From: Anisakis pegreffii
Taxonomy: Eukaryota; Nematoda; Chromadorea; Rhabditida; Anisakidae
Reading direction: 5' to 3'
NCBI GenBank assembly: GCA_035041965.1
Contig: JAPYMA010000736.1
Span: 62,001 to 126,000 of the forward strand
DNA length: 64,000 bases
The notes under the pieces: model-generated
Seen by the model: the letters and a program-made list of their open reading frames with translations, nothing else
What the model was told of the DNA's origin: nothing
Databases searched by the model: none
Shown: one piece after another, positions 40,801 to 51,611 of the stretch
How positions within the stretch are numbered: position 1 is the stretch's first letter
How the letters are laid out: each line of letters begins with the position of its first letter
Made by a program: the position numbers and the translations under genes

Positions 40801-43800
40801 CTGGTGATGATTTAAGGATCTGGTGAAGAAGCTACGGGCTGATTTGGACAGCGCACAGGTGGAGGTTCGCCATCTGCACGATCGTGAGACTCATTGGGAT
40901 ACGGATAAGGTGAAGCTTGAGAGCCGAGTGCGTGATCATGACGGAGAAGAACAACGCATTAAAATACTCATCTCGACATTCGAAACTGAGAAGCAGGTTA
41001 GTAGTGCGTGCGATTCTAGTGTCATTACTGCAGAACTATCAAAATCAGTGAATTTTGATCAACAGCTAAAAGTGATCAATCAAGTAAGGCGATTCAATGT
41101 AAATCGGCAGCAAGGAAGACAATCCTTCGAAAGTAGTGGATTTTCAGGCATTCTCTGATGTTGGTAGCTCTCAGAAATTTCAGTTTTCTTTCATAAAACA
41201 GGGCAGAACTAGGAAATCATATTGTCAAGCACAAAAACACTGATCCTGAGTGATCTTCAACTGATCAGTAGAATATTCAAGTAATGAAATGTGAGGATCT
41301 CGTTTAAAAACGAGTCAGCGTTATTGAGGTTATCATTTGAGTTTTCACATAATCTCAATCAAGTGACACATAAACGTTGGTTTTCTGGCGAAAGATCTTA
41401 ACGATTCAATTCCTATTACAGAGCTTGAATGACTCAGTGAAGAAGCTGACGTCTCAGTTACATGCAGCCGAAGGCAAGAACGCCGACTTGAAAGACGATG
41501 CAGATCGACTCAAGAAGGATTTGGCAAACGCGAATCGGGTCGAGATTGAACTGAGACGCTCGGTTGAGGAGCAAAGTCGTCTGGCACGTGATGCTCAGCA
41601 CCTTCGTGAACAGGTAAGCACCTGTCAGCTAGCAGCAGCTTATGACTCCGACAGGCATCCATCGGAAACTGTGGAACCTTAAGCTGCAACCTTAAGCTGT
41701 CCAATTGTAACTTATGGACACTGCGCTGAAGCAACTCCACTCGAATGCGAATAGAATGAGATATAACAGGCAATCCATCGTAACGTATGAGTTGAGTGAT
41801 CGTGAGATCAGCCAATGATCACAGACGATCAAATTATTGGTTCGAAATTCACGGTTCACGATCACTGCTTTCGCTGAGTCTCTAAATACTACGAGCTGAA
41901 GATTTGAGCTCTGAAAAGCTGTGAGCTCGATTCAAGAAGCAACAAGTAGGAAGGTTGATTTCAGTTGACAATGGCACAAAACGATTTGACGAATGCGAAC
42001 AACCGCAAACAACAGCTCGAGAGCGAGTTGCTGGCCGTACGCTCGGAACTGCGTGAACAGAAGCAACAATTCCATGACGCCAGCAGCCGTATCACGGATC
42101 TGCAACGACAACTGCAAGACGCAAATAATGATCGTAGTCGTTTGAACGACCGAATCAGCGGACTCGAGAAGGTTTTAAAGTATTTTGAGGACATTTCCGA
42201 GATTATCTTCGAACGTCTCAGTAAAACATCGGAAACCTTTTGCCAGAATCTCCGACAGGAGCTGAGCGATTTCGATGTAGTCTGCAAAGAGGTCTCCCTC
42301 TTATTTTTGCTTCCAAGAGATGAAAAAATTACTTCCGTGCCTATTTTGCAAATATTGAAATACTTCTAACTTGTTGCTCTCAACGAGCAAAACTCTGCTC
42401 TCTAAGAGCAAATTGTGCTGCCGAGATCTTTCAATTATAAGCCGGTTTCATTCGCCTTTTGTTTTCAGACCATCGCCACCCTGAGAAGCACCGAAAGTGA
42501 TTTGCGTCAACAATTGAGTACGGCTCAAAATGAGCGTAAGATGCTGCAAAATGAGCTGGATGATTTACGAAGACGTTTGGGACAATGCGAATTGGAGCAC
42601 AAGACAGCGCATCTCAAAATTGAAGAGCTCACTCAAATCCGCATAACACTCATCAAGAAGATTGAAGTTGTAAGTTAGGCAAATGAATCGATTCCAGCTC
42701 AGAGCTGCAAATAGCGGCAAATAGTGATTCCATTTACATTTAACAAATCCTATGCATCCTGAAAGCATGACAGATACGATCGTCGCAAAAAAGAGGGAGA
42801 ACCGAGACTAGACTAGCTTTAAGCTGCAAAGATTTAAGCTGCAAGACGAGGGAAGCGGTTGGGAGATCAGAACAGAAAAATCAGAAAAATTATCACCTGA
42901 TCCACAAAAAAATTATTTTGAAATACCAAAGAACTTCTACTCAATGAGGAACTGCTTGTTTCATAGCTAATTCAAGCTGATCTGCTGATTTCCTCCACTT
43001 ATTGAAGTGATTGGGACGATAGAACAGATCGATTGATCACATAAAATTTGCATTGTTGAAACTTTACAACCAATGGAATCATTATCCAACTGAACCACTG
43101 AATCTTTATCATCCTCTTGATACTGGATTAGGAGATGGCATCGTAAAATCAGGTCGAAACCAACATAAAGTTTAAGACTCTTAGCAACCAATTGAAATAA
43201 ACCTCTCTAGCCAATTTGGTTTGGAATTACCACCACTAGAATTGTTTCAGCTGGAAGTGGAGAAGCGCTCAGCTCAAGCCGTCATCAACGAGACTGCATC
43301 GCAACGTGCCGAAATTGAACGCTCACTGAACGCGTTGGAACGTGAGAATAAAGAGTTGAATCGTAACTGCGTGAATCTGCAGCAACAAATCGCTCAACTC
43401 GAATACGACAGTGGCAATCGCCTCATTGAGTTGGCCAATAAACAGCGTGATGAGCGTCAGAAGTTGGTGAACTCGTTGAAGGTCGAGAAGACGCAGGTGG
43501 AACGTGCGTTCCAGAATCGTGATCGCTCCTACAAGAGTCGTGTACAACAACTCGAGAGTCAGCTGGCCATGCTTCGTGATCAGTTGAATGCCGAGCGCAT
43601 GAGAAGCCGTAGTGCTGCCACAACTTCGTTGAACTACGTGACGGATGTTTCGCGAGTTGGTGGCAGTTTCAGTGGTGGTTTGTATTCAAGCGGATTATCG
43701 AGAGCCGCTTATCCACAAACGGATAGTTTCGATTATGTGATTGGAAAGTGAGTTCGATCACTGGAAATGTGGCCATTTCTTTAGCATTTTGTTCAACAAT

Positions 43801-45170
43801 TTGGCGACTAGCGCTAAAAGCCAACATACAATGATAGATAGTACTTGGCTGCCTGCAGAAAGTACTATCTGTTAGCAAATCTTGAGATCCAAGAGTCTCA
43901 TCTGCCGTTTCTTTCAGCCAAGCAGCTTTCTCGTCAAGCATGATGACACAGCCGATGGCAGACTATTCATCAGCCGGTAGTGACATCTACAAATCAAGTA
44001 CAGTTTCTGTTCGCGAAGCTGGTAAAGCTCATTGATTTTCAACTTAAATTTCTCTAGAAGGACGCTGAATCGATCAATCACTAATCGATCGATCGATCAG
44101 ACATTAAACCGAGACGGATCAAGTCTCAGAGGCAACATGCGTTAAAAATACTCAAGAATGAATACTATGACTTGGGAACCTATTGCGGGAACACTCAAGA
44201 CCGTATCACGACCATAAACTCTAGTAAACGCCCTTTTTGAGAAATTTTTTCGACCAAATTGGAGCATCAAATTAAATGATTCAAGCGATACTCATTTATT
44301 CTCATGCACATTTTCCACTGAATGTAAGCAACTTGATGACGACGTGATCCGGCTTTCAGTAGCAACTCAACCAATCACTGAGACGTACACGCCCAGCTAC
44401 CGTACCACTGGTCTTGATCAATCGATTGGCTTGACAAGTGCACTCGGTGAAAGATTCGAACCATCGACATCCTATGATATTGGCGGCGGTGAGGCTGGTG
44501 GGTTTTTTTGCTTCGCTAATTCACTGAGAGCTCGAAATTCCGAGAAATACGGTCTGTTTGACGAATCTGCTCCCGTAATTTCCCATCATGGGTTCGGGAA
44601 CTCAACGTTTCCCAGACGGGATTCGTTTCCCAGACAGAAGGTGTCTCCTAGAGTCGTCAGCATAGATTCCACAAAAGTTGTGTAGGGACGGAAAGACTAT
44701 CCAGTTTATTCACTTCAAATGCAATTCTCAAGGATCATTCACTAATCACATTATTGAATCAGGTCCATATACTAGTCCCTGAAGGACTGCTTTCAATAGG
44801 CTGGAGCAATTTCAATTGCCTAATCTTAGCACTGAGATCAAATCTTACAATAGATATCCATGATTATGGTTCATAGTTGATGAATCGAACAGACTGAAAT
44901 GCCCAAATATTCATTTAAGGAGACCTGATACTCTAGGTGAGGATATCCGAAGATATTTAAAGCAGACCACATTTTCCAACAAATTATCAGATATTGAAGG
45001 ATATAAAAATTAACCAAGAAGACCAAGGATAAGGATATAAAAAGGATATAAGGGATTAACCAAGGATATAAAAATTAACCAGATACGATTCAAACAATAC
45101 GATTTCAGAGGTGACCAAGAAGACCACGGTGACCACGGTTCGTAGCACCCGATCGGGCTACTCGGATTAA
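25898..45170 (+). CDS. che-10: Rootletin (ciliary rootlet coiled-coil protein), 36 exons
   Basis: Exons: 25898-26025, 27254-27533, 27986-28164, 28427-28541, 28988-29179, 29579-29697, 29904-30024, 30161-30239, 30663-30870, 31246-31377, 31660-31752, 31900-32039, 32457-32744, 33129-33348, 33819-34027, 34387-34461, 34627-34727, 35195-35392, 35767-35967, 36555-36714, 36986-37179, 37368-37478, 37797-37922, 38135-38350, 38786-38924, 39139-39215, 39743-39860, 40264-40427, 40817-40996, 41422-41613, 41965-42171, 42469-42669, 43251-43747, 43918-44021, 44360-44497, 45109-45170. They sum to 5964 nt (1987 residues), close to human rootletin. A Gly/Ala/Thr-rich head (about 1-90) precedes a heptad coiled coil to about 1845, with breaks near 160-185, 400-411 and 1335-1345. 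A Ser/Tyr-rich tail ends [13 protein letters not shown]. Identity rests on the ordered C-terminal segments [20 protein letters not shown] and [12 protein letters not shown], and on the [20 protein letters not shown] region, all matching vertebrate rootletin. Rootletin polymerises into the striated rootlet anchoring cilia at the basal body. The start was chosen by match to 61529 and by the acceptor at 25865. Weak donors are at exons 2, 8, 22 and 31. Confidence 0.93.
27597..27790 (-). repeat. Interspersed repeat family A, copy 4 (near full length)
   Basis: Inverted relative to copy 1, in rootletin intron 2, starting 64 bases after the donor. It keeps both ends, the ACCTGGATT unit and the TTAATTAGTTGCCGTGAATAC block. 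Three-base gaps separate it from copy 1. Confidence 0.85.
29432..29567 (+). repeat. Intronic hairpin repeat, copy 1 (rootletin intron 5)
   Basis: About 136 bp lying just before the acceptor of exon 6. It begins ATTTGCTATTTCCACG and contains a perfect 8-bp stem, ATTACCCG and CGGGTAAT, around an AAAAA loop (29507-29527). It is repeated at 30497-30632, where the stem differs by a compensating pair. Confidence 0.85.
30497..30632 (+). repeat. Intronic hairpin repeat, copy 2 (rootletin intron 8)
   Basis: Second copy of the block at 29432-29567, again just before an acceptor (exon 9). Its stem reads ATTACCCA and TGGGTAAT (30573-30593), so both arms have changed and pairing is kept. Confidence 0.85.
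34710..34862 (+). repeat. Duplicated exon 17 end plus intron start, source copy
   Basis: The last 18 bases of exon 17, its donor and about 135 bases of intron recur at 34983-35130 with about one difference in ten. This copy carries the donor in use. Confidence 0.8.
34983..35130 (+). pseudogene. Decayed copy of exon 17 end within intron 17
   Basis: Begins AACTCGAGAATGAACGGG, matching the exon 17 end and its GTATCG donor, and continues with homologous intron sequence. No intact exon body precedes it, so it is a fragmentary tandem duplicate. Confidence 0.75.
35501..35590 (+). repeat. Intron 18 block, duplicated in intron 19
   Basis: About 90 bp containing GACGACAAAATCAGAAG and TTTAAATCATATTGATCA, repeated at 36138-36221. 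The two copies flank exon 19, consistent with duplication of an intron-exon unit. Confidence 0.8.
36138..36221 (+). repeat. Intron 19 block, duplicate of the intron 18 block
   Basis: Partner of 35501-35590, same orientation, with a small deletion. Confidence 0.8.
36744..36810 (+). pseudogene. Decayed copy of an exon 21 segment in intron 20
   Basis: Matches the part of exon 21 at 37034-37103 (shared ACACTTGAGGGCGAT and GAGAACTCAGT). It would encode [10 protein letters not shown] followed at once by a stop, against [20 protein letters not shown] in the live exon. It is a dead exon duplicate. Confidence 0.82.
38597..38844 (+). repeat. Intron 24 end plus exon 25 start, source of a duplication
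   Basis: About 190 bases of intron plus the first 59 bases of exon 25. This whole block is repeated at 39436-39680. Confidence 0.85.
39436..39680 (+). pseudogene. Decayed duplicate of intron 24 and exon 25 in intron 26
   Basis: About 245 bp copy of 38597-38844. The exon part (39622-39680) keeps ATGCAGAGCAACGCTTG but has acquired in-frame stops right after the third codon and later, and its acceptor region is altered. It is a pseudo-exon left by tandem duplication. Confidence 0.85.
39901..39929 (+). repeat. Short direct repeat in intron 27
   Basis: GAGAACTCACAAATGTTT with flanking ACATG recurs at 40222-40250, immediately before exon 28. Confidence 0.7.
40222..40250 (+). repeat. Partner of the short direct repeat, before exon 28
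   Basis: Second copy of 39901-39929. It ends 13 bases before the exon 28 acceptor, again suggesting duplication of an exon border. Confidence 0.7.
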
Positions 45171-48100
45171 GACACGAGCGTCGTCTATCGGCGGTGGTTG
45201 CCTCTGCTTGCCCATCGGCAACCATCGTCATTGCTTACAGATGATCAATTTTTTGCTTTGCCAAATCGGACGTCAGCAACTTGGAGTGATGAACACCTTC
45301 TCTTTAGCTTTCCTTTTATTATGCACTATTATTTCTGATCACCGCTCACTCTTCTGATCACTTTCTGATCACCCAAAATCACTACTGCACAAAGCACTGC
45401 TTCAATTTCACTGATCGTAAGAATATTTTGATCACACTATTTGTTGATCACAATCATTAGCCACTAATTAATTAATTGTTTCTTCAATGCGCATTTTTTT
45501 ACCGAAACCATTCACCCACTTTTGCTCCAAGCTCCAATTGGAGCTCTCACTTTTACCTGTACGTTGTCTTATGAAGCCACAAGAAGTGTTATCCACCAAC
45601 AACTGTAGTCAATCCGTTTTGCTAGTGCTACTGCTGCTGCTGTTGAATTATATTCTGTCTTGACTGACTGAATCGTTCTGCCATTGAATATCGTTGTTGT
45701 GATCGTGGTTGTTTTTGATATTGCTGTCAGTCGACGAAATTTTTACGAATTGCGTGTATTTTTTAATTGTTAAGCGAATTGCGTGCGCTCTACACTCCTT
45801 TTTTTTGCTCTTTTCAGCTCTTTCAGAGGTTGATTCCGTTCGGTTGTCGTTATAATCAGCCACCAGGGATTACAGGGATTATCTCTTTGATAATCGGGAT
45901 TATCCCTTTTCCAAAAAAAACCAGAAGTTTAGTTATTACTTCGTCTCAGATGCACCACAGAATGCCTTTTAATTTCATTTTATTGCTATGTTTGGGTTGC
46001 TTTCTCTTCTCTTCTCTCAAAAATTACGGTCAAATCTAACTACTTAGGTTGAATATATCATTGTTTGTTTGTTTGTTGTCTCCCCTTATCATCATCCAAT
46101 TTCAATTGTCAGCAATTGCGCTAAAATACTCTTTAGCAGATCAACACGATAAGAGATAACGAAAAATCGCCTCGTATCATATCGCAAGATTAAAATCTCG
46201 AACTTGATTCATTGGAAGGGATTTTAAGAATCTCTAAGGATGGGATTTCATTCCATAGTGATCACTCTAGATCCAGTGAACAGTGAGTATTTCAGCGCAA
46301 TCTTACACTGCCATTCTCAATATTTGATCGTAATACTGCCGCTGTTTTCCCGTAAACGTTTTGCTTCTGCTTCCGTCAAATTTTTTAAAATCAGCCTGGC
46401 TCTCGCTGTCATTGGTTTGAGATTAGCAATTCAAAAGAATCTTATCGAAGGGATTGTAGAAAAGTGCCTTATGTGAATGAAAGTCGTCGTGGTACTCTCA
46501 AATTGCCTCCCTCATCTCACTCTGAATGTTCTTTGACGATTGAACGGAATGAAACTGAACTGATCTGAACTGATAGGGAAGGAATGCTGTGGAGCGGCAG
46601 CAACTAAATGCGAATTATTTTTATTTTTTGATATGCTTCTTCACACACAAACACAGTTCCAACATATCAACTGTAATAACGAAATGCTTGTTACCTGGTT
46701 ACTTCACACATCCCATTGGCAAATCCTATCGAAAGCTCATCGAATTTGGGCATTTGGGATTTTTCTGACAAATCTGACAATTTAGCTCCGCCAAAGTCTT
46801 AGAGAATGGAATTCCTCAAGCGATGAGGACGATTTTCTAAACTGATCAGGCAAAAATTAGTTAGTGGCCAGAAATTTTTGTAGGGAATTCACTATTCGAT
46901 CTGAATGCTGAATTCGTCGGACCATTGCGTTTTGAGCCATATTTTGAGTGCTTTGACTAGTACACAAGTGCATTTTTTCTCGTGCGTCTTCATTTGCTTC
47001 CACTGTTTGACTATGTTGGTCTTTCTTCTCTGTGGTTAAAATGAAAACACAAATGGTTAAAAAAACGGAAAAACACTTAAAATATAACACTTTGTAAGTT
47101 ATTTTTGATTCAGCGAAACTAGCAAGTTAGTATGTATGTTTTTTAATATGTCTCATAAGCTAGTAGATTTTGCTGGAGTAATTTGTTATTATGATCAAGA
47201 TCAATTGAATTACTATAATTACGTTGTGCTTATTTCCAACTATGTAATTTGAAACAAAACGTTTATATTTCTCTTCACTCACCGTCGTTTGCTGGTGTAC
47301 CGATGCTTTGCATATTTATTTCTTGATTTATGATAATAAAATTTTTTTATGGCTTATTAATGTTTGCTCTCGCCAGATTCACACAATACTGCCTGTTCAT
47401 AAGCTGCAAGTCGCAACAAACCTGCCTGCACAACATCATTCTCACCAAAATATTCATTTCAATCAACTCAAAAACTCAATCGAGTCTAAAGAAGTCGGAA
47501 GAAAATCTGTGGATTAGCTCAGATCTGTGGATAATCTTTAAGAAATCGTTTAAGAAGTCTAAAATACAGCGAATCAGCTGAGGATTTAGATGTGGATGAA
47601 CACTCTCAAGTTGAAATTGACATGCCATTTACAGCTATCACAATCGCTCCGCATGAGCCATAGTCGAGAGATCGAAAGAACCGGCCGGGAACCGGATGTC
47701 ACTGTGAATTAATGACAGAGGCCTGGATAGTAAGACAGAGACCTAGAGATATCACTGGCTGTCAACTATCCGGCTTTAGAAAATTTAAATTTCTGAATTT
47801 TTAAGGATTTTGTTGAGTTAGTAAAAGTACATTCCACTACGCACAACTCTTATGCAAGTCCATCCACTACTGTCATAGATTCTCGTCTGCATTGGTCTGG
47901 TCGATGTATAGAAGTAGCTATAAAGTTACTAGTTTTACAAACATGAGCACAAGACTGATTACACTGCTTACTAGCTAAGTTTCAAAGCCACACTCTCCAT
48001 TTATCAGCAAAATCCCACTTCCTGATCTCAAATCCAACCGTGCCCAGGAAATATTCCTAAAATTCTCAGTTCCCGTTTTCTCGTGATCCTAAATGATCCA

Positions 48101-51100
48101 TTCTCCCATCACTCATATCCTCTAAGTCATATTCAAGCACTTTCCAAAAAACCACTCAATCATCACAATAAATAAAACGTTAAAATGCTACAAATATGTG
48201 AATGTGTGAGTAAAGTGAATGCGTTTGCTTCCAGATGAATCTTTTGAAACGACTCACAAATGCTAAAACGGATTAAAAACGGATTTCCAAAAGTATCAGT
48301 AGCTCACATTAAAAATTATTGTTCAAATCAACTGGCTGCCATCATATTTTCTGGTATTATAGTCAGTCATACATTAGGGTGAGGAGCAAATCGTCGTCAC
48401 TAATGCGTTTATTCAATGAAACACTTGAATGCTTTTGAATGGCCAAGGAGGAATTCTTTTGGGAAATCATTTGCCGTGAATATTGAAGTGATTCAAAAAA
48501 GAGAGATTATAATGCATTTCCCATTCAGTCATAATTTTCGGGTGTTAAAGGCTTTTGCATTCAGCGCTTTTTGTATTTTTGTACTTGAAATGGAATGTGA
48601 TTTTTTTGAGTGACGGCGCCATCGACATTACTCAGTTATGGTGATGATGCTGATGATGATGAATGAGTTCGTTTCGTACCCTATAAAACCATATAGTTGG
48701 AAATGATTCAGCTCAGTCTTTTTTTTAGGTGATCTGCATTTCGCATGCATTCTAAACGAGAACTTTTTCAAAAAATCAGGGCAGAAAGCTTGTGACAACG
48801 AAAAAACTGCAATGAACTTACAAATAGAGAAAAATGAATGTGACGCAGGAAATTCGCCTGAATGGAATGAAATTCTAGCAATACAAACGGCAGAAAATTC
48901 GGGGGAATGCAGTGAAACGTCCTCAAATTGAATCACTCAAAACTGAAAAAATTTCCATACCAATGGCTAAAAATATTTCCCATACCACTGGCCACTTAAT
49001 CACACTCGCCGTTTACAGTCACAAACGTATAGGAGTGATAGAATTCCAGTTACAATTCTAGTATTTTGGTAACAATACAAAATTCTGCTTGATCCCAGTG
49101 CCTTGCTGAATTCATATGAATCATGGCAATTCAACGAAGTTAACAATGCTTTTTTGCTCGTTCGTATGTATGCTGAATGGGACTGAATTGTATCTCGTTT
49201 CGTTTTCAGGCAGTGTTATTGTTCCGATTGTCAGTTCTATCGCAAATGAAAAGGCTCTGAATTCTCGAAACGAAAAATTTAATGATAACAATGCCAAACG
49301 TGAAACATATTGCAATTTCTTTCATTTCAATCGCCAATCTTATCAAAAGCTTATGTTTCATGTGATTGAAACAACAGCTGAATGAAATTCGATAGGATTC
49401 GGTTTGTAAGACACAATAGAAAAAATTTTTATGTCTTTAAAACAATTCTTTTTAGATTTTTAAAAACAAAACACTAAAATTAGCAAGCAAGTCTTGTAGA
49501 GCTATCGATGGACAAGAGAAAAGCACTCGTTAGAAGGTTTCTAAGAAGCTTCATCGAAAGAATTTTCGATTCAATGAAGTCGCTGCACTTGAAGATCCGT
49601 TAGAAGCATTCAGAAGCTAAATCCGTTAGAAGCTAAATCTCACTTAATCCTCATTTATCAGCCAAATACTCATTATCGTGTTCTATGTAAGCAAGAACAA
49701 CTCCATCAGCTGTTGAATAAGACAATCCCAATCAGTTCAACGCTTCAAAATTCATACAATACTGTAGCTGTTTAACAAAGAGTTCTATTTTGATGATTTT
49801 ATTGGAACTCAATTTGACTCGTCGAGATTTTTTCAGCCGAACGAGACTAGACAGCTAACATCTTCGTCGTTAAGCTCATGAAATTGCATCGCAGTATTCC
49901 ATCGACTAATTCAGAGAAATCTAAGTGATTTGAATTGCCGAAACTCATCGATATCGATAATTGATCCCTAAGAATCCCTACGAAGCCAGTGAGAAAATTA
50001 CTAGCTGCATAAATCTCATAGAAATCCGTCGAAATCTCAAAAAAGATACGCTCAGATCCGTTGAATGATATCCCCACTTCCCGACAGACACCTATAATTT
50101 ATTCTGTTAACTCCTGCCGAATGGCTAAGGAGTCAAGCGTGAAAAGAATTTTAGCTGATAGAAAGAAGTATTGAAAAATAAAAGTGTGCTGTTGACTGTT
50201 TTTGTATGCTTTTACTTTCTAGATCTGGATCACTAGTTGCGATTGATCTGTTTTCTCAAAAGAAACGAGCATAAACAATAAATCTGTTATTTAGTGGATG
50301 TGAAATCCTACGACCGGATATAAATCATCCAACTATACACATATCCATATCATCGGATACATATAATAGGATTTGAGATATGAGATAAAACAAAATGTTG
50401 AATGTTCTGAGCGATAAATAATGCTGTTTACAGAGGAGTTTAATGGCGCATAGCATAAAAACACGACGGCCAACTGAGAAACTATCACGAGTTTGTTTAT
50501 TTTTTAGTGATTTTGGAACATTTGTTTAGCGCTCCGTTCCCAACTCATAGCTGCTATTCGATTGTTTTAAGCTAAATTGAATAAATGGCTTTGTTGCTTT
50601 TCATAGAATGCAATTTCTCTTAAATTTCTTCTGTGGAACATATGCTGCTCGTAACGTTGCCCTCGTTTATTACGTTTTCAAACTTCATTTGCACTAGTTG
50701 TAAGCATTTTCAGCCAACTCCATCCATAACCAATCAGTTTTAAGTGATTCCTCTCAAGTCAGTTATCTTTTTTGAATATTTTTATTTTTGGTTAGCAATT
50801 TTGACTGTTGGAATTTTGTAAAATCATATGCGTTCGAATGATTAAATGCAGTGATGCCGAAGTCAGTTCTAAGTTTGAAGCCCGGAAACAGTGATGAAAC
50901 GTTTGTGAATTCAATACTATCTTGTACTCGAAAGTATTAATCGTAAGATCGAAGATAGAGATAAACTCAGCTGGAAGCCTACACTAAAGTTCAATTTCGA
51001 CAAATTGAAATTCTCGGTCGTATTTCAATTCCGATTTGTGATCAAAACAAGTTCTTACATTCAAATACGCTGTGAGGAAATATTTCATCTTGTTTGGCTG

Positions 51101-51289
51101 TTTAATCCACTGAACTCTTCTCAATAAACTCACAAACGGATAAATTCCACTGAAATATTTTCAAATACTCTTAGAGACTCGTGAAGAAGCGCACAGTATG
51201 AGTGCATCGCATTTGAGTGATCACGATAAACTCAAAATCAAATTGAATCGAGTTTGATCACTGAATATGCCAAGAGCAATAGCGCAGCC
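45171..51289. other. Rootletin 3' flank and gene-poor DNA
   Basis: No perfect AATAAA within about 300 bases of the rootletin stop. Open frames here (for example 49116-49385 plus, with a hydrophobic start) lack splice context and coding-like composition. An imperfect inverted repeat of GGGATTATC lies near 45868-45910. Confidence 0.5.
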
Positions 51290-51611
51290 ATGATTCCTTC
51301 CAAGGACGAACCGGTGGTGGAGGAGGGGGAAGGGGGAATGCTCTCATCCAAAAAACACCGGAATTCTGTGAGGAGCTGATACCTGATCCTGATTCCTGAT
51401 CACTCAATCACTTGAATACCTGATCTGGAAGCTGATCTTGTTTCGCCCTCCCCCCTTCTTTTCTGCTTCTTTTTAAAACTTTATTCGCTCTTCTCACCTC
51501 CGTCGTTCCCTTCTGCTGTGTAGCGCTTTTTTCCCTCTCCTTTTATTTCCCGTCCAGGAATGGGAAGAGACCAAGCCCTATTGCCTGCCGATTCAATATT
51601 TGCTGATGTGA
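51290..51611 (+). CDS. Possible two-exon small protein, unrecognised
   Basis: Exon 51290-51367 starts with ATG and ends at GTGAGG. Exon 51558-51611 follows CGTCCAG and ends in TGA. Phases agree, giving 43 residues, acidic then basic (PVVEEGEGGMLSSKKHRNS, then EWEETKPYCLPIQYLLM). The composition is richer in G+C than its surroundings. A donor GTGAGA overlaps the stop, but splicing from it to the next acceptor at 51675 also gives an immediate stop. No family recognised; it could be chance. Confidence 0.28.

Noticed and set aside
49116..49385. 89-residue frame with a hydrophobic, signal-peptide-like start
   Set aside because: No other sign of coding; hydrophobic runs are common in T-rich DNA.
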